37,636 bases of DNA from Rugosimonospora africana. Its GTDB lineage: Bacteria > Actinomycetota > Actinomycetes > Mycobacteriales > Micromonosporaceae. A model generated the notes under the pieces. The model worked only from the letters and a program-made list of their open reading frames with translations. It had not been told where the DNA came from and searched no databases. A program made the translations under genes and the position numbers. Of the stretch, positions 1 to 7,667 are shown in pieces (the first letter of the stretch is position 1; each line of letters starts with the position of its first letter). The stretch covers positions 1 through 37,636 of the forward strand of contig NZ_BONZ01000116.1 of assembly GCF_016862975.1 (NCBI RefSeq). Reading direction: 5' to 3'.

Positions 1-178
1 GGTGCTCCGCGCAGCCCGCTCCGGCAACGTCCGTTGCGGCCGTGAAAAGCGGCGCCCGCCACCGGTTCGAGGACTGGCATTGGGTGCACGCGTTCAACTG
101 TGGCCAGGGGAGGCATCCTGGCTTCAGCCTCACGGCACCGGGCGGTACGACAAGGGTCCGGCGGGATAGCGTGGTGGG

Positions 179-913
179 GTGGGCAACAGCGCCGGGCCTG
201 GTGCGGTTCAGCCGCATCCAGGCGAGCCGCACTTCGGTGGTTTCGCGTCGCGGTTGAACTGGTTGCGGGCCGGGGTGCTGGGCGCCGACGACGGCATCGT
301 GTCGATCGCCGGCATCGTGACCGGTGTCGCCGGGGCAACCATGGCTCGAGGGCCGATCCTCACCGCTGGCATAGCGGGGCTGTTCGCTGGCGCGATCTCG
401 ATGGCGTTGGGCGAATACGTATCGGTCAGCAGCCAACGCGACACCGAGCGCGCGTTGCTGGACAAGGAACGCGCGGAACTCGCCGAGGCGCCAGGGCAGG
501 AACTCGCCGAGCTTACTGCCCTCTACCAGGCGAAGGGACTGTCCGCACAGACTGCCCGTACCGTGGCCGAGGAGCTCACCCGACACGACGCGTTCGCCGC
601 TCACGTCGAGGTGGAACTGGGTATCGACCCCGGTGCCCTCACCAATCCCTGGCAGGCCGCGACCGCCTCGGCTGCCGCCTTTACGATCGGCGCGCTCCTT
701 CCGTTGGTGGCGGTACTCGCCCCGCCCACGAGCTGGCGGGTGCCGGTCACTTTCGTCGCGGTGCTCGTCGCACTGGCCGTGACCGGTGAGGTCAGCGCCC
801 GCCTGGGGGGAACGAGCCGCCGCGCCGCCGTCGCCCGGGTTGTCATCGGTGGTGCCCTTGGCATGCTGGTCACCTACGGCATTGGCCACCTCGTCCACTC
901 CGCCGGCATCTGA
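179..913 (+). CDS. VIT1/CCC1-family membrane transporter (iron/manganese type)
   Basis: The 244-aa product has the VIT1/CCC1 layout: an N-terminal segment containing RAGVLGADDGIVSIAGIVTG (about residues 30-49), a second hydrophobic stretch ending AISMALGEYVSVSSQRD, a charged cytoplasmic region rich in Glu (about 95-150), then three hydrophobic segments at the C-terminus. In this family the GxxDG and MALGEY(V/I)S motifs line the metal path and the acidic loop binds divalent metal. The family exports or stores Fe2+/Mn2+. The start is GTG at 179, with only a weak upstream purine stretch, so the start is uncertain. It stands alone, and the gap to the next gene (914-1161) shows no clear signal. 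The family call is firm; the metal is inferred. Confidence 0.85.
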   Translation: MGNSAGPGAVQPHPGEPHFGGFASRLNWLRAGVLGADDGIVSIAGIVTGVAGATMARGPILTAGIAGLFAGAISMALGEYVSVSSQRDTERALLDKERAELAEAPGQELAELTALYQAKGLSAQTARTVAEELTRHDAFAAHVEVELGIDPGALTNPWQAATASAAAFTIGALLPLVAVLAPPTSWRVPVTFVAVLVALAVTGEVSARLGGTSRRAAVARVVIGGALGMLVTYGIGHLVHSAGI

Positions 914-1161
914 GTGGCATACCGCGACGGCGACGGCCGTTGGCGCCAAGCGGGTTCGGACCCGGTTACGAGTCGGTTGGCCTCGCTCCGCTCTATCAGA
1001 GCTGGCCGATCGCGCCGGCCGCGCTGGCCGAGGCCCCACACTGAAATTCGCCGCGGGGAGTGGTCCTTGATCCGGTAATATCGCGAGCCCAACCCTGGGG
1101 GGAGGTGGAACGGGCGCGATTCGCGTCATAAGGTGCTCAGTTTTATTCCGGAGGCTCGCAT

Positions 1162-2217
1162 ATGACCCAAGGCACTCCCAACTCGTCCTCAGGCCCACCC
1201 GCCGCCAGGCACCGCCTCATCCTCGACGTGGACACCGGCGTGGACGACGCTCTCGCGATCCTGCTCGCCTGCGCGTCCGATGACGTCGACCTGTTGGCCA
1301 TCACCTGCGTCGCGGGAAACACCCGACTTGCAGACGTGATCACGAACACGACCGCTCTGATGGGTCTGGCCGGGCGCTCGGATGTGCCGGTAGCAGCAGG
1401 TCGCGATCGGGCCCTGGTACGCGTGCCGGTCGGCGTCGACAATTCCTGGGTACACGGTGGCAACGGGCGCGGCTACGCCACCGTGCGGGAGAACCGCCGG
1501 GCCGTGGCCGACATCGACGCGACGGACCTGTTGATCGCCGAAGCTCAGGCGCGTCCTGGCGAGGTCACGCTGATCACGACGGGGCCGCTTACCAACCTCG
1601 CGTTGGCGGTGCGACGGGAACCGCGCTTGCCCGAGCTGCTTAAGCGGTGGATTTACATGGGTGGCGCATACCGCACGCATGGGAATGTGACGCCAGCCGC
1701 GGAGTTTAACGTCCACACTGATCCAGAGGCTGCCAAAATCGCACTTGAGGCGTTCACCGGCGCCCCGTTGAGGCCAACCGCCGTCGGCCTCGACGTGACC
1801 CATCAGGTTCGACTGCTGCCGGCGCATATCGAGGCGTTAGCCTCGGCGGCCGGCGACGTACTTGCGGTGCGGCCCGGTACCACCTCGTGGGGAACGCCCA
1901 ACAATCCGATCATGAAGTACTTGGAGGGTGCGCTGCGGAAATACGCCGAATATCATCACAAGTTCCACGGCTTCTACGGCACCTACCTACATGACGCCGT
2001 CACCGTGGCCGTGATGCTTGATCCCACGTTGGTAGCCACCCGGCCGGTCGCCGTCGACGTGGAATGCGCCGGCAAACTGACGAGCGGACAGACGGTGGCT
2101 GACTGGCAGAACGTCTGGCAAGCGGAACCGAACGTTGACGTCGCGGTGTCGATCGATGTCGAGCGGTCTCTCGCGGCGTTGGTCGACGGAATCAGCGTGA
2201 TGCTTGCTTCGAGTTGA
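1162..2217 (+). CDS. Inosine-uridine preferring nucleoside hydrolase (IunH family)
   Basis: This 351-aa protein carries the family signature DVDTGVDDALAILLA near its N-terminus (about residues 22-36). Those Asp residues bind the Ca2+ that activates water for N-glycosidic cleavage. Further family landmarks are the TGPLTNLALA segment, MGGAY, the EFNVHTDPEAA segment that contacts ribose and metal, and LHDAVTVAV, which holds the likely catalytic His. Reaction known for the family: ribonucleoside + water gives base + ribose. GGAGG at 1150-1154 sits 7 nt before the ATG. Length is normal for the family. Substrate preference (purine versus pyrimidine) cannot be read from the sequence. It is monocistronic, with no DosR-type box upstream. 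Confidence 0.92.
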   Translation: MTQGTPNSSSGPPAARHRLILDVDTGVDDALAILLACASDDVDLLAITCVAGNTRLADVITNTTALMGLAGRSDVPVAAGRDRALVRVPVGVDNSWVHGGNGRGYATVRENRRAVADIDATDLLIAEAQARPGEVTLITTGPLTNLALAVRREPRLPELLKRWIYMGGAYRTHGNVTPAAEFNVHTDPEAAKIALEAFTGAPLRPTAVGLDVTHQVRLLPAHIEALASAAGDVLAVRPGTTSWGTPNNPIMKYLEGALRKYAEYHHKFHGFYGTYLHDAVTVAVMLDPTLVATRPVAVDVECAGKLTSGQTVADWQNVWQAEPNVDVAVSIDVERSLAALVDGISVMLASS

Positions 2218-2362
2218 ACATGGGAGCGGGCAACGGTCAGCCGGGGATTCTCCGCAGCCATGGTGGGTCTGTCCCGCTCTCACACGTTCGAGGTGTCGTA
2301 AGAATGCCGGGGAGCGCAGCCCCGTCGGCCGCGTCCAGACAAGTCTTGACTAGACTCACGCG

Positions 2363-3247
2363 GTGCCGAGCTACGCGGGATTCGATGGAGCACCACTGCA
2401 TTACGGTGAAAGCCTTTCTGGACGAAGCCTGGACCTTCCGCCCGTCGTCGTTCTCGCCGGCGGACCCGCCCGGCATCCGAGCTATCTCGGAGATCTGGCC
2501 GGACTTGACAGCCGGTGGCGGCTGATCGTGCCGCACCTGCGCGGCGTCGGCCAGTCACCGCAGCCGCGGGTGGACGAGGCGGGCTCGTTCTGGCGCCAGG
2601 CCGAGGATCTTGAGCGTCTGCGAGAAGATCTAGGGCTTGACCGGCTCCTGCTCGTCGGGCACTCGGCAGGTACACGGCTGGCAATTGCGTATGCGACACA
2701 GTTCCCGCAGAGACTTTCCGGCATGGTCCTCATCACGCCCCCGGCCGGCTACCTTGTCGACACTCCGTCCGACACGGTCGAATTGATTGCCCGGCGTCGT
2801 GGGGAGCCGCGGTTCGATGAGGCCATCGCCGCCTCGGATGCCGGGCCCGACCTCACTAGCGACGACGCTTTCAACACGTGGCATCAACGTACCGCGCCAC
2901 TGGGATACGCGGCGTGGGGGCCGGCAGAGCAGGCACACGCCACGATCGGCCGATGGAGTGCGGCGGCCGCCAAGGCATACTTCAGCGTTGAGCCCCCCGG
3001 CGACCTCGTCGCTCGGATCGGTACGCTCGCCGCCCCGGTGCTGGTCATTGCGGGGGCGAATGACTGCCTGACCGGGCTCGCGCCGGTGAAGGCGCTGGCA
3101 ACCCGATTTCCTGCCGGCCGTGCCGAGGTGATCGCTGAGTGCGGGCACTACCCCTGGCTGGAACAACCGGGCGCGTTCCGGCGAGCAATCGACGCGTTCC
3201 TCGATCAATGGGGGTCTGCGGACAAAGCACGGCCCGCCAAGTCCTGA
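2363..3247 (+). CDS. Alpha/beta hydrolase (prolyl iminopeptidase-like)
   Basis: The 294-aa protein has an alpha/beta-hydrolase fold. It shows the oxyanion-side motif VVVLAGGPARHPSYL (about 28-42), the PHLRGVGQSP turn, the nucleophile elbow GHSAG (Ser near residue 101), the late Asp in ANDCLTG and the catalytic His in AECGHYPWLEQP. The GGPA/HPSYL start resembles proline iminopeptidase and related amidases; a true peptide substrate is not shown. The start is GTG at 2363. A TAGACT hexamer at 2351-2356 lies 6 nt before this GTG with no Shine-Dalgarno between, which suggests a leaderless mRNA. The stop codon lies 1 nt from the stop of the convergent nucleotidyltransferase gene. Confidence 0.85.
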   Translation: MPSYAGFDGAPLHYGESLSGRSLDLPPVVVLAGGPARHPSYLGDLAGLDSRWRLIVPHLRGVGQSPQPRVDEAGSFWRQAEDLERLREDLGLDRLLLVGHSAGTRLAIAYATQFPQRLSGMVLITPPAGYLVDTPSDTVELIARRRGEPRFDEAIAASDAGPDLTSDDAFNTWHQRTAPLGYAAWGPAEQAHATIGRWSAAAAKAYFSVEPPGDLVARIGTLAAPVLVIAGANDCLTGLAPVKALATRFPAGRAEVIAECGHYPWLEQPGAFRRAIDAFLDQWGSADKARPAKS

Positions 3248-3248
3248 G

Positions 3249-4064
3249 TCACGTCCCGCCGCTGGTGTTTCCTACTCCTTCGGCGATTCGGGCGAGATAG
3301 TCAGTACTCGCTTGCTCGGCGGCCTTCTGGCGGACAAGCGCGGCAGAATCAACGCTATAGCGTAAGTCCCGGTACAGCTCGACGCAGTACTGCACGGCTT
3401 CGGCGCACTGCCGACGGTCATAGCCTGCGACTGTCCGCTCCAAGGCGGCGGCGAGCGTCGGTGCCCGCTGTTCGAGCCGGCGTACTCCGCGCGGTTCCTC
3501 GCCCTGTCGCGCCATGTAGAGCGGGGCTAACACTGTCGCGCGCAGAAAGCTCAGGACGTCGATGACCTCGAACAGTTCACCGCGCCCGAGTTTCGTGGCT
3601 GCGTAGTGTACCTACACCCAAAAGCGATCCTCGATCCATTGCGCATCCAGCGTCGCCGTTTCAGCTTGGGTGCGGTTGATGACGGCGGAGACAGCAGAAC
3701 CCCGCTCCCAGAGCACGGCGGGATCCTCGATCCGGTGCTTGAGTTCGTCCAGGGTGACGAACTTGAGATCGACGTGCAGTATCGGGTCGTCGTAGAGGCA
3801 GATGAGCAGCCGGGGTTCGCCGACATGTTCGCCCGTGAACGCCACCAGCAGTTTGCCCCACGCTCGCGCGAGCTGCTGCCTGGCATTCATCACGGCAGCG
3901 TGATGCGCGCTGTCGACGACCACCAGCAGGTCCAGGTCCGAGTACCAGTCGACGGTCCCGGCGAGCAGGGAGCCGCCCGCGGCGAGTCCGATGAAGCGCT
4001 CGTCGGCACTGATCGACGACCGCAGCCGATGGAGAACGGTGGCATGGTCTTCAGGGAGGTCCAT
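3249..4064 (-). pseudogene. Nucleotidyltransferase (aminoglycoside adenylyltransferase-like fold), interrupted by one in-frame TAG
   Basis: Reading from ATG 4064, the first 150 codons give a polymerase-beta-type nucleotidyltransferase domain: GGSLLAGTVDWYSDLDLLVV has the GS-x(n)-D-x-D metal site. Codon 151 (3614-3612) is TAG. The same frame then runs on for 120 sense codons to TGA at 3249 with family-like sequence (VHYAATKLGRGELFEVIDVL, then a helical C-terminal domain). Without the TAG the protein would be 271 aa, a usual size. The interruption lies in FWV-stop-VHYAATK, where relatives, as I recall them, have Trp, so a TGG-to-TAG change is the simplest reading. GAGGA precedes the ATG. Either a recent nonsense mutation, a base-call error, or readthrough. 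The substrate is unknown. Confidence 0.8.
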
Positions 4065-4198
4065 ACAATCCTCGACTCCGTCATGGCCGGGCGTCTGTTC
4101 ATCCCGGCCGACTCAAAGTTCTCCAGAATGCGGGCCGTCTCTGCCTTACGCAACCGGATTTGGCTTCCGCGCCGGTTGGCCTTGGTCGATGAGAAAGT

Positions 4199-4245
4199 GC
4201 GCCGGCGTCCGGTGATCCGTTCCGGCGACCACCGGACGCCGGCGC
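4199..4245. terminator. Perfect 16-bp inverted repeat downstream of the alcohol dehydrogenase gene
   Basis: Arms 4199-4214 and 4230-4245 are perfect reverse complements (GCGCCGGCGTCCGGTG and its mate) with a 15-nt loop. The hairpin lies 6 nt past the stop of the minus-strand alcohol dehydrogenase, and no T-run is needed in high-GC actinomycetes. It is a probable transcription terminator that separates this gene from the nucleotidyltransferase. Confidence 0.8.
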
Positions 4246-4250
4246 GGCCG

Positions 4251-5297
4251 TTAGCGGGTGTGCCTGCTGAGGACCACCTTCAGCGCGCCGCTGGTGGCCG
4301 GGGAGGCGAACACGTCGTACGCCGCCTCGATGCCCTCGATCGGGAATCGATGGGTGATCATGTGGCCGACGTCCAGTTGGCCCGCGCCCAGCATACGCAG
4401 CAGGGTCGGCGTGGAGTAGGTGTCGACCAGGCCAGTGGTGATGGTGATGTCGCGGATCCAGAGGTCTTCCAGGTGCAGGGTCGCCGGCTTTCCGTGCACG
4501 CCGATGTTGGCGATGCGCCCGCCGGCGCGGACCAGGGTGGCGCACAGTTCGAACGTCGCCGGGGTACCGACGGCCTCGATGACCACGTCCGCGCCGAGAC
4601 CGTCGGTGAGGACGTCGATCAGTTCCCGCGGGTCCTCGTCGGGCTTGACGGTGGCGTCGGCGCCGAACTGCTTAGCAGCCTGCAGCCGGGCGTCGGCCTT
4701 GTCGATCGCGACGACGTGAGACGGTGAGTAGAGGCGGGCGCCGAGGATCGCGGCCAGCCCGATCGGGCCGGAGCCGACCACGACGACGGTGTCGCCGGGG
4801 CGTACCTGACCGTTGAGGATGCCGACCTCATACGAGGTGGGCAGGATGTCGGCGAGTAGCACCGCGGACTCGTCGGTGATGCTGTCGGGCAGCTTGTAGG
4901 TGGACAGGTCCGCGAACGGGAGCCTCGCGTACTGCGCCTGCACTCCGTCGATCTTGTGACCGAGGATCCAGCCGCCACCGCGTAGGCATTGCCCGTAGCT
5001 GCCTTTCCGGCAGTAGGCGCACACGCCGCAGGCGGTGATGCACGAGGCCAGAACCCGCTCGCCGGGTACCAGGTTGGTGATGCCGGTGCCGACTTCGACG
5101 ACGGTACCGACCGCTTCGTGGCCGAGGATCCGGCCGGGGGTCACGGCGGGCACGTCGCCGCCCAGGATGTGGAGATCGGTGCCGCAGATAGTGACGGTGT
5201 CCACCCGGATGATGGCGTCACGCGGATCGCTGATCACCGGGTCGGGCACGTCGATCCAGGACTTCCGCTGCGCGCCACCGTAAACGAGCGCCTTCAT
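4251..5297 (-). CDS. Zinc-dependent medium-chain alcohol dehydrogenase
   Basis: The 348-aa product is a zinc MDR enzyme. It has catalytic zinc ligands in CGTDLHILGGDVP and GHEAVGTVVEVG, and a structural-zinc loop with four Cys (ACGVCAYCRKGSYGQC). The Rossmann segment is VVVVGSGPIGLAAIL, followed by an acidic residue in VAIDKAD that favours NAD(H). It resembles secondary-alcohol or tetrameric NAD-dependent dehydrogenases; the exact alcohol or aldehyde is unknown. I chose ATG 5297 because GGAGG lies 7 nt upstream. Two DosR-like boxes (5386-5399 and 5444-5457) lie in the divergent gap shared with the USP gene. A role in NADH re-oxidation under low oxygen is plausible but inferred. Confidence 0.9.
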   Translation of the reverse strand: MKALVYGGAQRKSWIDVPDPVISDPRDAIIRVDTVTICGTDLHILGGDVPAVTPGRILGHEAVGTVVEVGTGITNLVPGERVLASCITACGVCAYCRKGSYGQCLRGGGWILGHKIDGVQAQYARLPFADLSTYKLPDSITDESAVLLADILPTSYEVGILNGQVRPGDTVVVVGSGPIGLAAILGARLYSPSHVVAIDKADARLQAAKQFGADATVKPDEDPRELIDVLTDGLGADVVIEAVGTPATFELCATLVRAGGRIANIGVHGKPATLHLEDLWIRDITITTGLVDTYSTPTLLRMLGAGQLDVGHMITHRFPIEGIEAAYDVFASPATSGALKVVLSRHTR

Positions 5298-5385
5298 GGC
5301 TGCCTCCTTGCCTTTCGCCGTTCCGCCAATTTCCACGGTGCGGGCGGCCGGTACCGGTATGAAGTGCCGAGCGGCCCGGACGGGC

Positions 5386-5399
5386 GGGACGAAGGTCAC
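5386..5399. promoter_or_regulatory. DosR-like box upstream of alcohol dehydrogenase
   Basis: GGGACGAAGGTCAC matches 12 of 14 positions of the window-wide motif GGGCCGAAGGTCCC. It lies 89 bp upstream of the dehydrogenase ATG and 125 bp before the divergent USP start. Confidence 0.6.
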
Positions 5400-5443
5400 G
5401 GCGGGGGCGATCGCGAGGTGAGGTTTGAGCCGATCATGGGGAC

Positions 5444-5457
5444 AGGACCTTCGGCCC
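5444..5457. promoter_or_regulatory. DosR-like box in the adh/usp divergent promoter
   Basis: AGGACCTTCGGCCC matches 13 of 14 positions of GGGACCTTCGGCCC. It lies 67 bp upstream of the USP GTG, a typical activator distance. Confidence 0.72.
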
Positions 5458-5523
5458 GGCCGGCCGGCCCTATCCGCGTCCCTTGATCCGGGCCAATCTG
5501 TCGGTAGACGTGAGGAGGTTGCC

Positions 5524-6024
5524 GTGAGTGGTGAGCGCGAGCGCAGGGTGATTGTGGGCGTTCAGGACAGCGTGGCTGGCCTTCAGGCGCTGCGCCGCGG
5601 GGTGGAGGAGGCGCGTCGGCGCCGCGCGACGCTGTACCTTGTGCGGGTCGCCCCCGGTAGCGTCGACCGGTACGCCGGGCCGGGGGTGTGGGCGGCGGAG
5701 CTGGCGGTGTGGGCCGGCGAGTACGCGCAACAGACCCTGGCCAAGTCGCTGGGCGCTATCCCTGGCGATGTGGAGATGCGGACGGTGGCGCTTCAGGGCG
5801 CGGTCGCGCCGGCGCTGCTGCGGTTCGCCGACCGGGACGACGACCTACTGGTTGTCGGGGACGCGCAGAGTCCGGGCGTGCGCAGGCTGTGGTCGGGTCG
5901 GGTCGCCCGGCAGTGCGTGCGCCGAGCCACCTGCCCAGTTCTGGTGGTCCCGCCGCCGGCGCTGTCCCGGGTGACCGGTCGCGTGCTGACTCGTGAACTT
6001 CAACGGATGGTCGACACGGGTTGA
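5524..6024 (+). CDS. Universal stress protein, single domain, divergent ATP loop
   Basis: The 166-aa product has a UspA fold. Strand 1 is RRVIVGVQDS, followed by a helix (GLQALRRGVEEARRRRA), and the C-terminal half is LLVVGDAQSPGVRRLWSGRVARQC then CPVLVVPPP. The classical G-2x-G-9x-G(S/T) nucleotide loop is altered here (no GSxGxxG), so ATP binding is doubtful. It is the close relative of the USP at 13155, sharing the VIVGV..S..GLQALR start and this odd loop. GTG 5524 is preceded by GAGGAGG at 5512-5518. The hydrogenase-protease remnant follows after 20 nt, so they are probably co-transcribed. DosR-like boxes lie upstream. Confidence 0.87.
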   Translation: MSGERERRVIVGVQDSVAGLQALRRGVEEARRRRATLYLVRVAPGSVDRYAGPGVWAAELAVWAGEYAQQTLAKSLGAIPGDVEMRTVALQGAVAPALLRFADRDDDLLVVGDAQSPGVRRLWSGRVARQCVRRATCPVLVVPPPALSRVTGRVLTRELQRMVDTG

Positions 6025-6044
6025 CTCCGGGAAGGGAGCTGACG

Positions 6045-6428
6045 ATGGGAACGCGGATTGTCGTTGTCGGAGTGGGCGACCGGTACCGGCGCGACGACGG
6101 CGTCGGCCCCGCGGTCGTCGACCGGCTCGTCCGGGCCGGCCACCATGGAGTGCGGTTGGCCGTCTCCGGGGGCGAGGCCAGCGAGCTGATCGAATTGTGG
6201 GACGGCGCACGGCTGGCGATCGTGGTGGGCGCGGTCCGCGCCGAACCGGACCTCCCCGGCCGCATCCACCGGCACCGCCGCCGGAAGAGGCTGATTTTCG
6301 CGGGCGCGTTAAATCCGCCCGGTCCTGGGCTTCGGCTACGCGCCTGCTGGCGATGCGACAAGGGTTCCGGGGATGCGGGCCGTATGCCCCTGGGTGCCCT
6401 GACTCGGACGAGGCCACCCTGTGGTTGA
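6045..6428 (+). pseudogene. Hydrogenase maturation protease, C-terminal half lost
   Basis: From ATG 6045 (GAAGGGAG upstream) the first about 75 residues are a HybD/HycI-type protease: VVGVGDRYRRDDGVGPAVVDRL has the metal-binding acidic loop, although the usual GxGN is GVGD. The SGGEASELIELWDGARLAIVV segment covers the middle strand. After PGRIHR the frame becomes a low-complexity Arg/Pro sequence with no family similarity and stops at 6428 (127 aa, where about 150-160 is normal). The C-terminal metal His and the last helix are missing from all three frames. No hydrogenase subunit is in the window. I read this as a truncated relic, perhaps of a lost hydrogenase locus. Expression from the USP promoter is possible. 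Confidence 0.7.
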
Positions 6429-6448
6429 GCACAGCGAGGGAGGATCCG

Positions 6449-6715
6449 ATGATGTACTGGTACGGCGGCGGCATGCCTGGATGGGGCTACCTGCTGATGG
6501 CGTCGAGTTCGGTTCTGTTCTGGGGACTGCTGATCGTCGCCGGCGTTGCGCTGTTCCGCATCGCCCGACGCCCGCTCGACCCGGGCCATGGTGCGCGTCC
6601 TACGCCTGAACGAATTCTCGCCGATCGACTGGCCCGCGGCGAGATCGACGAGGACGAGTACCGGCGGCGTCTGGATGCCGTCCGGGCGGGCGGGACCGCG
6701 ATCCGCGAGGACTGA
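6449..6715 (+). CDS. Small membrane protein with C-terminal SHOCT domain
   Basis: The 88-aa product starts with MMYWYGGGMPGWGYLLMASS, then one hydrophobic helix (about residues 12-37, VLFWGLLIVAGVALFRIARR), then a short linker and a SHOCT domain (PERILADRLARGEIDEDEYRRRLDAV, about 54-79). SHOCT modules are small oligomerisation motifs at the ends of membrane or regulatory proteins. GGGAGG lies 6-10 nt before ATG 6449; ATG 6452 is an alternative. It follows the protease remnant by 20 nt and is probably the last gene of the USP transcript. Its biological role is unknown. Confidence 0.8.
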   Translation: MMYWYGGGMPGWGYLLMASSSVLFWGLLIVAGVALFRIARRPLDPGHGARPTPERILADRLARGEIDEDEYRRRLDAVRAGGTAIRED

Positions 6716-6789
6716 GCCTTACGAGGTCCTTCTACGCCCGTTCCGTGTTCTCGAACATTCTGGGGTACTAAGGCATGTGAACGTGACAC

Positions 6790-6823
6790 GGTACCGGCGT
6801 CAGTCGCGGAGGGCGCCGGTACC
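6790..6823. terminator. Inverted repeat after the SHOCT gene
   Basis: Arms GGTACCGGCG (6790-6799) and CGCCGGTACC (6814-6823) pair perfectly over 10 bp with a 14-nt loop, about 75 nt past the stop. The arm is nearly the same as in the terminator at 13708-13742. Confidence 0.5.
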
Positions 6824-7042
6824 CCGGCCGTGACGTGTCTCGGGTCGGCGCTGGCAAGCAACCGGAAGGCTCGCTGCAGTGGGCCGTACTCGAACTCGCT
6901 GCGTCCCGGACGTGCTTCTGCTCGCATCGCTCCGCCTGCACGCTCCGAACTCCCTCCGCCGCAGCCACCTGAAGGTTCGCGATCGACATCGCCGTCAGCT
7001 CGACCTCCAGGGCGACGTGGTACCCGAAGGTCGGCCTGGGTC

Positions 7043-7056
7043 AGGACCTTTGCCTC
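7043..7056. promoter_or_regulatory. Weak DosR-like box upstream of USP-GAPDH
   Basis: AGGACCTTTGCCTC matches only about 10 of 14 positions and lies 151 bp before the USP start. I list it because every neighbouring transcript has a better copy; it may be chance. Confidence 0.3.
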
Positions 7057-7206
7057 TGAAGCGTGTCCGGCGAAGGAGACACGATCGAGTTGTAGGGGAT
7101 CGTCCGAGACCGATCTGCCTGGTGGTGAGCGATCCCGACCCGCGCGAGGCCGTTGGGGCCGAGGTGCGGAACCCGATCAAACCTGATGGAAGGGGGCGAG
7201 CCGGCG

Positions 7207-7644
7207 ATGGGAGATGTCGACTCGATGGGCTGGATCGTCGTCGGAGTGGACGGCTCAGAAGCGTCCTTGGACGCATTGCGGTGGGCAGCGCATCAGGCCA
7301 GGCTGACCGGCGCGCCGGTCGAGGCGGTGATGGCCTGGGAACTGCCCACCTACTACGGGTGGGCCCCGGTCGACGACCTCGACCTGTCCGTGGCGAGCCG
7401 CGACGCGCTGCACACGGCCGTCGGTGAGGCGCTGGGCGACGACCCGCTTGTGAACGTCCGCGAACTCGTGGTGGAGGGCAACGCCGCCCGGGTGCTCATC
7501 GACACGGCCAAGGACGCGAGCCTGCTCGTGGTGGGCAGCCGGGGCCACGGTGGATTCACGGCCACGCTGCTCGGCTCGGTCAGTCAGCACTGCGCACAGC
7601 ACGCCACCTGCCCAGTAGTGATCGTGCGCCACCCCGCGGCTTGA
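7207..7644 (+). CDS. Universal stress protein, single domain, ATP-binding type
   Basis: The 145-aa UspA-fold protein starts WIVVGVDGSEASLDALRWA (about residues 9-27). It keeps the full nucleotide loop GSRGHGGFTATLLGSVSQH followed by CPVVIV at the C-terminus, the G-2x-G-9x-GS pattern of ATP-binding USPs. I chose ATG 7207 because a GAAGGGGGCGAG purine stretch lies just upstream; ATG 7186 is possible but would add a non-conserved leader. The GAPDH gene begins 23 nt after the stop, so the two probably share a transcript. Confidence 0.9.
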   Translation: MGDVDSMGWIVVGVDGSEASLDALRWAAHQARLTGAPVEAVMAWELPTYYGWAPVDDLDLSVASRDALHTAVGEALGDDPLVNVRELVVEGNAARVLIDTAKDASLLVVGSRGHGGFTATLLGSVSQHCAQHATCPVVIVRHPAA

Positions 7645-7667
7645 GCTATTAGCGAAAGGAGGACGCG

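Larger units (their letters stand above)
6716..7206. other. 491-bp intergenic region without a supportable gene
   Basis: It contains a hairpin at 6790-6823 and a weak DosR-like site at 7043-7056. A second, weaker look-alike (9 of 14) with core CGAAGGTC sits near 7025. A minus-strand open frame at 6768-6989 has no recognisable domain or ribosome binding site, and I do not call it. The region most likely holds the terminator of the SHOCT transcript and the promoter of the USP-GAPDH operon. Confidence 0.5.

Noticed and set aside
1-178. Left-end sequence as part of a gene or a regulator box near 145-160
   Set aside because: The GACAAGGGTCCGG stretch matches the box poorly, and no coding signal is convincing.
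3890-4153. Minus-strand frame that could be a leader peptide before the nucleotidyltransferase
   Set aside because: It begins upstream of ATG 4064 but runs out of frame into the nucleotidyltransferase domain. No start signal supports it.
3606-4727. Plus-strand open frame spanning the nucleotidyltransferase and alcohol dehydrogenase genes
   Set aside because: It crosses two minus-strand genes and a perfect terminator hairpin and has no family similarity.
6768-6989. Possible minus-strand small gene in the 6.7-7.2 kb gap
   Set aside because: No ribosome binding site and no domain, and it crosses the hairpin at 6790-6823.
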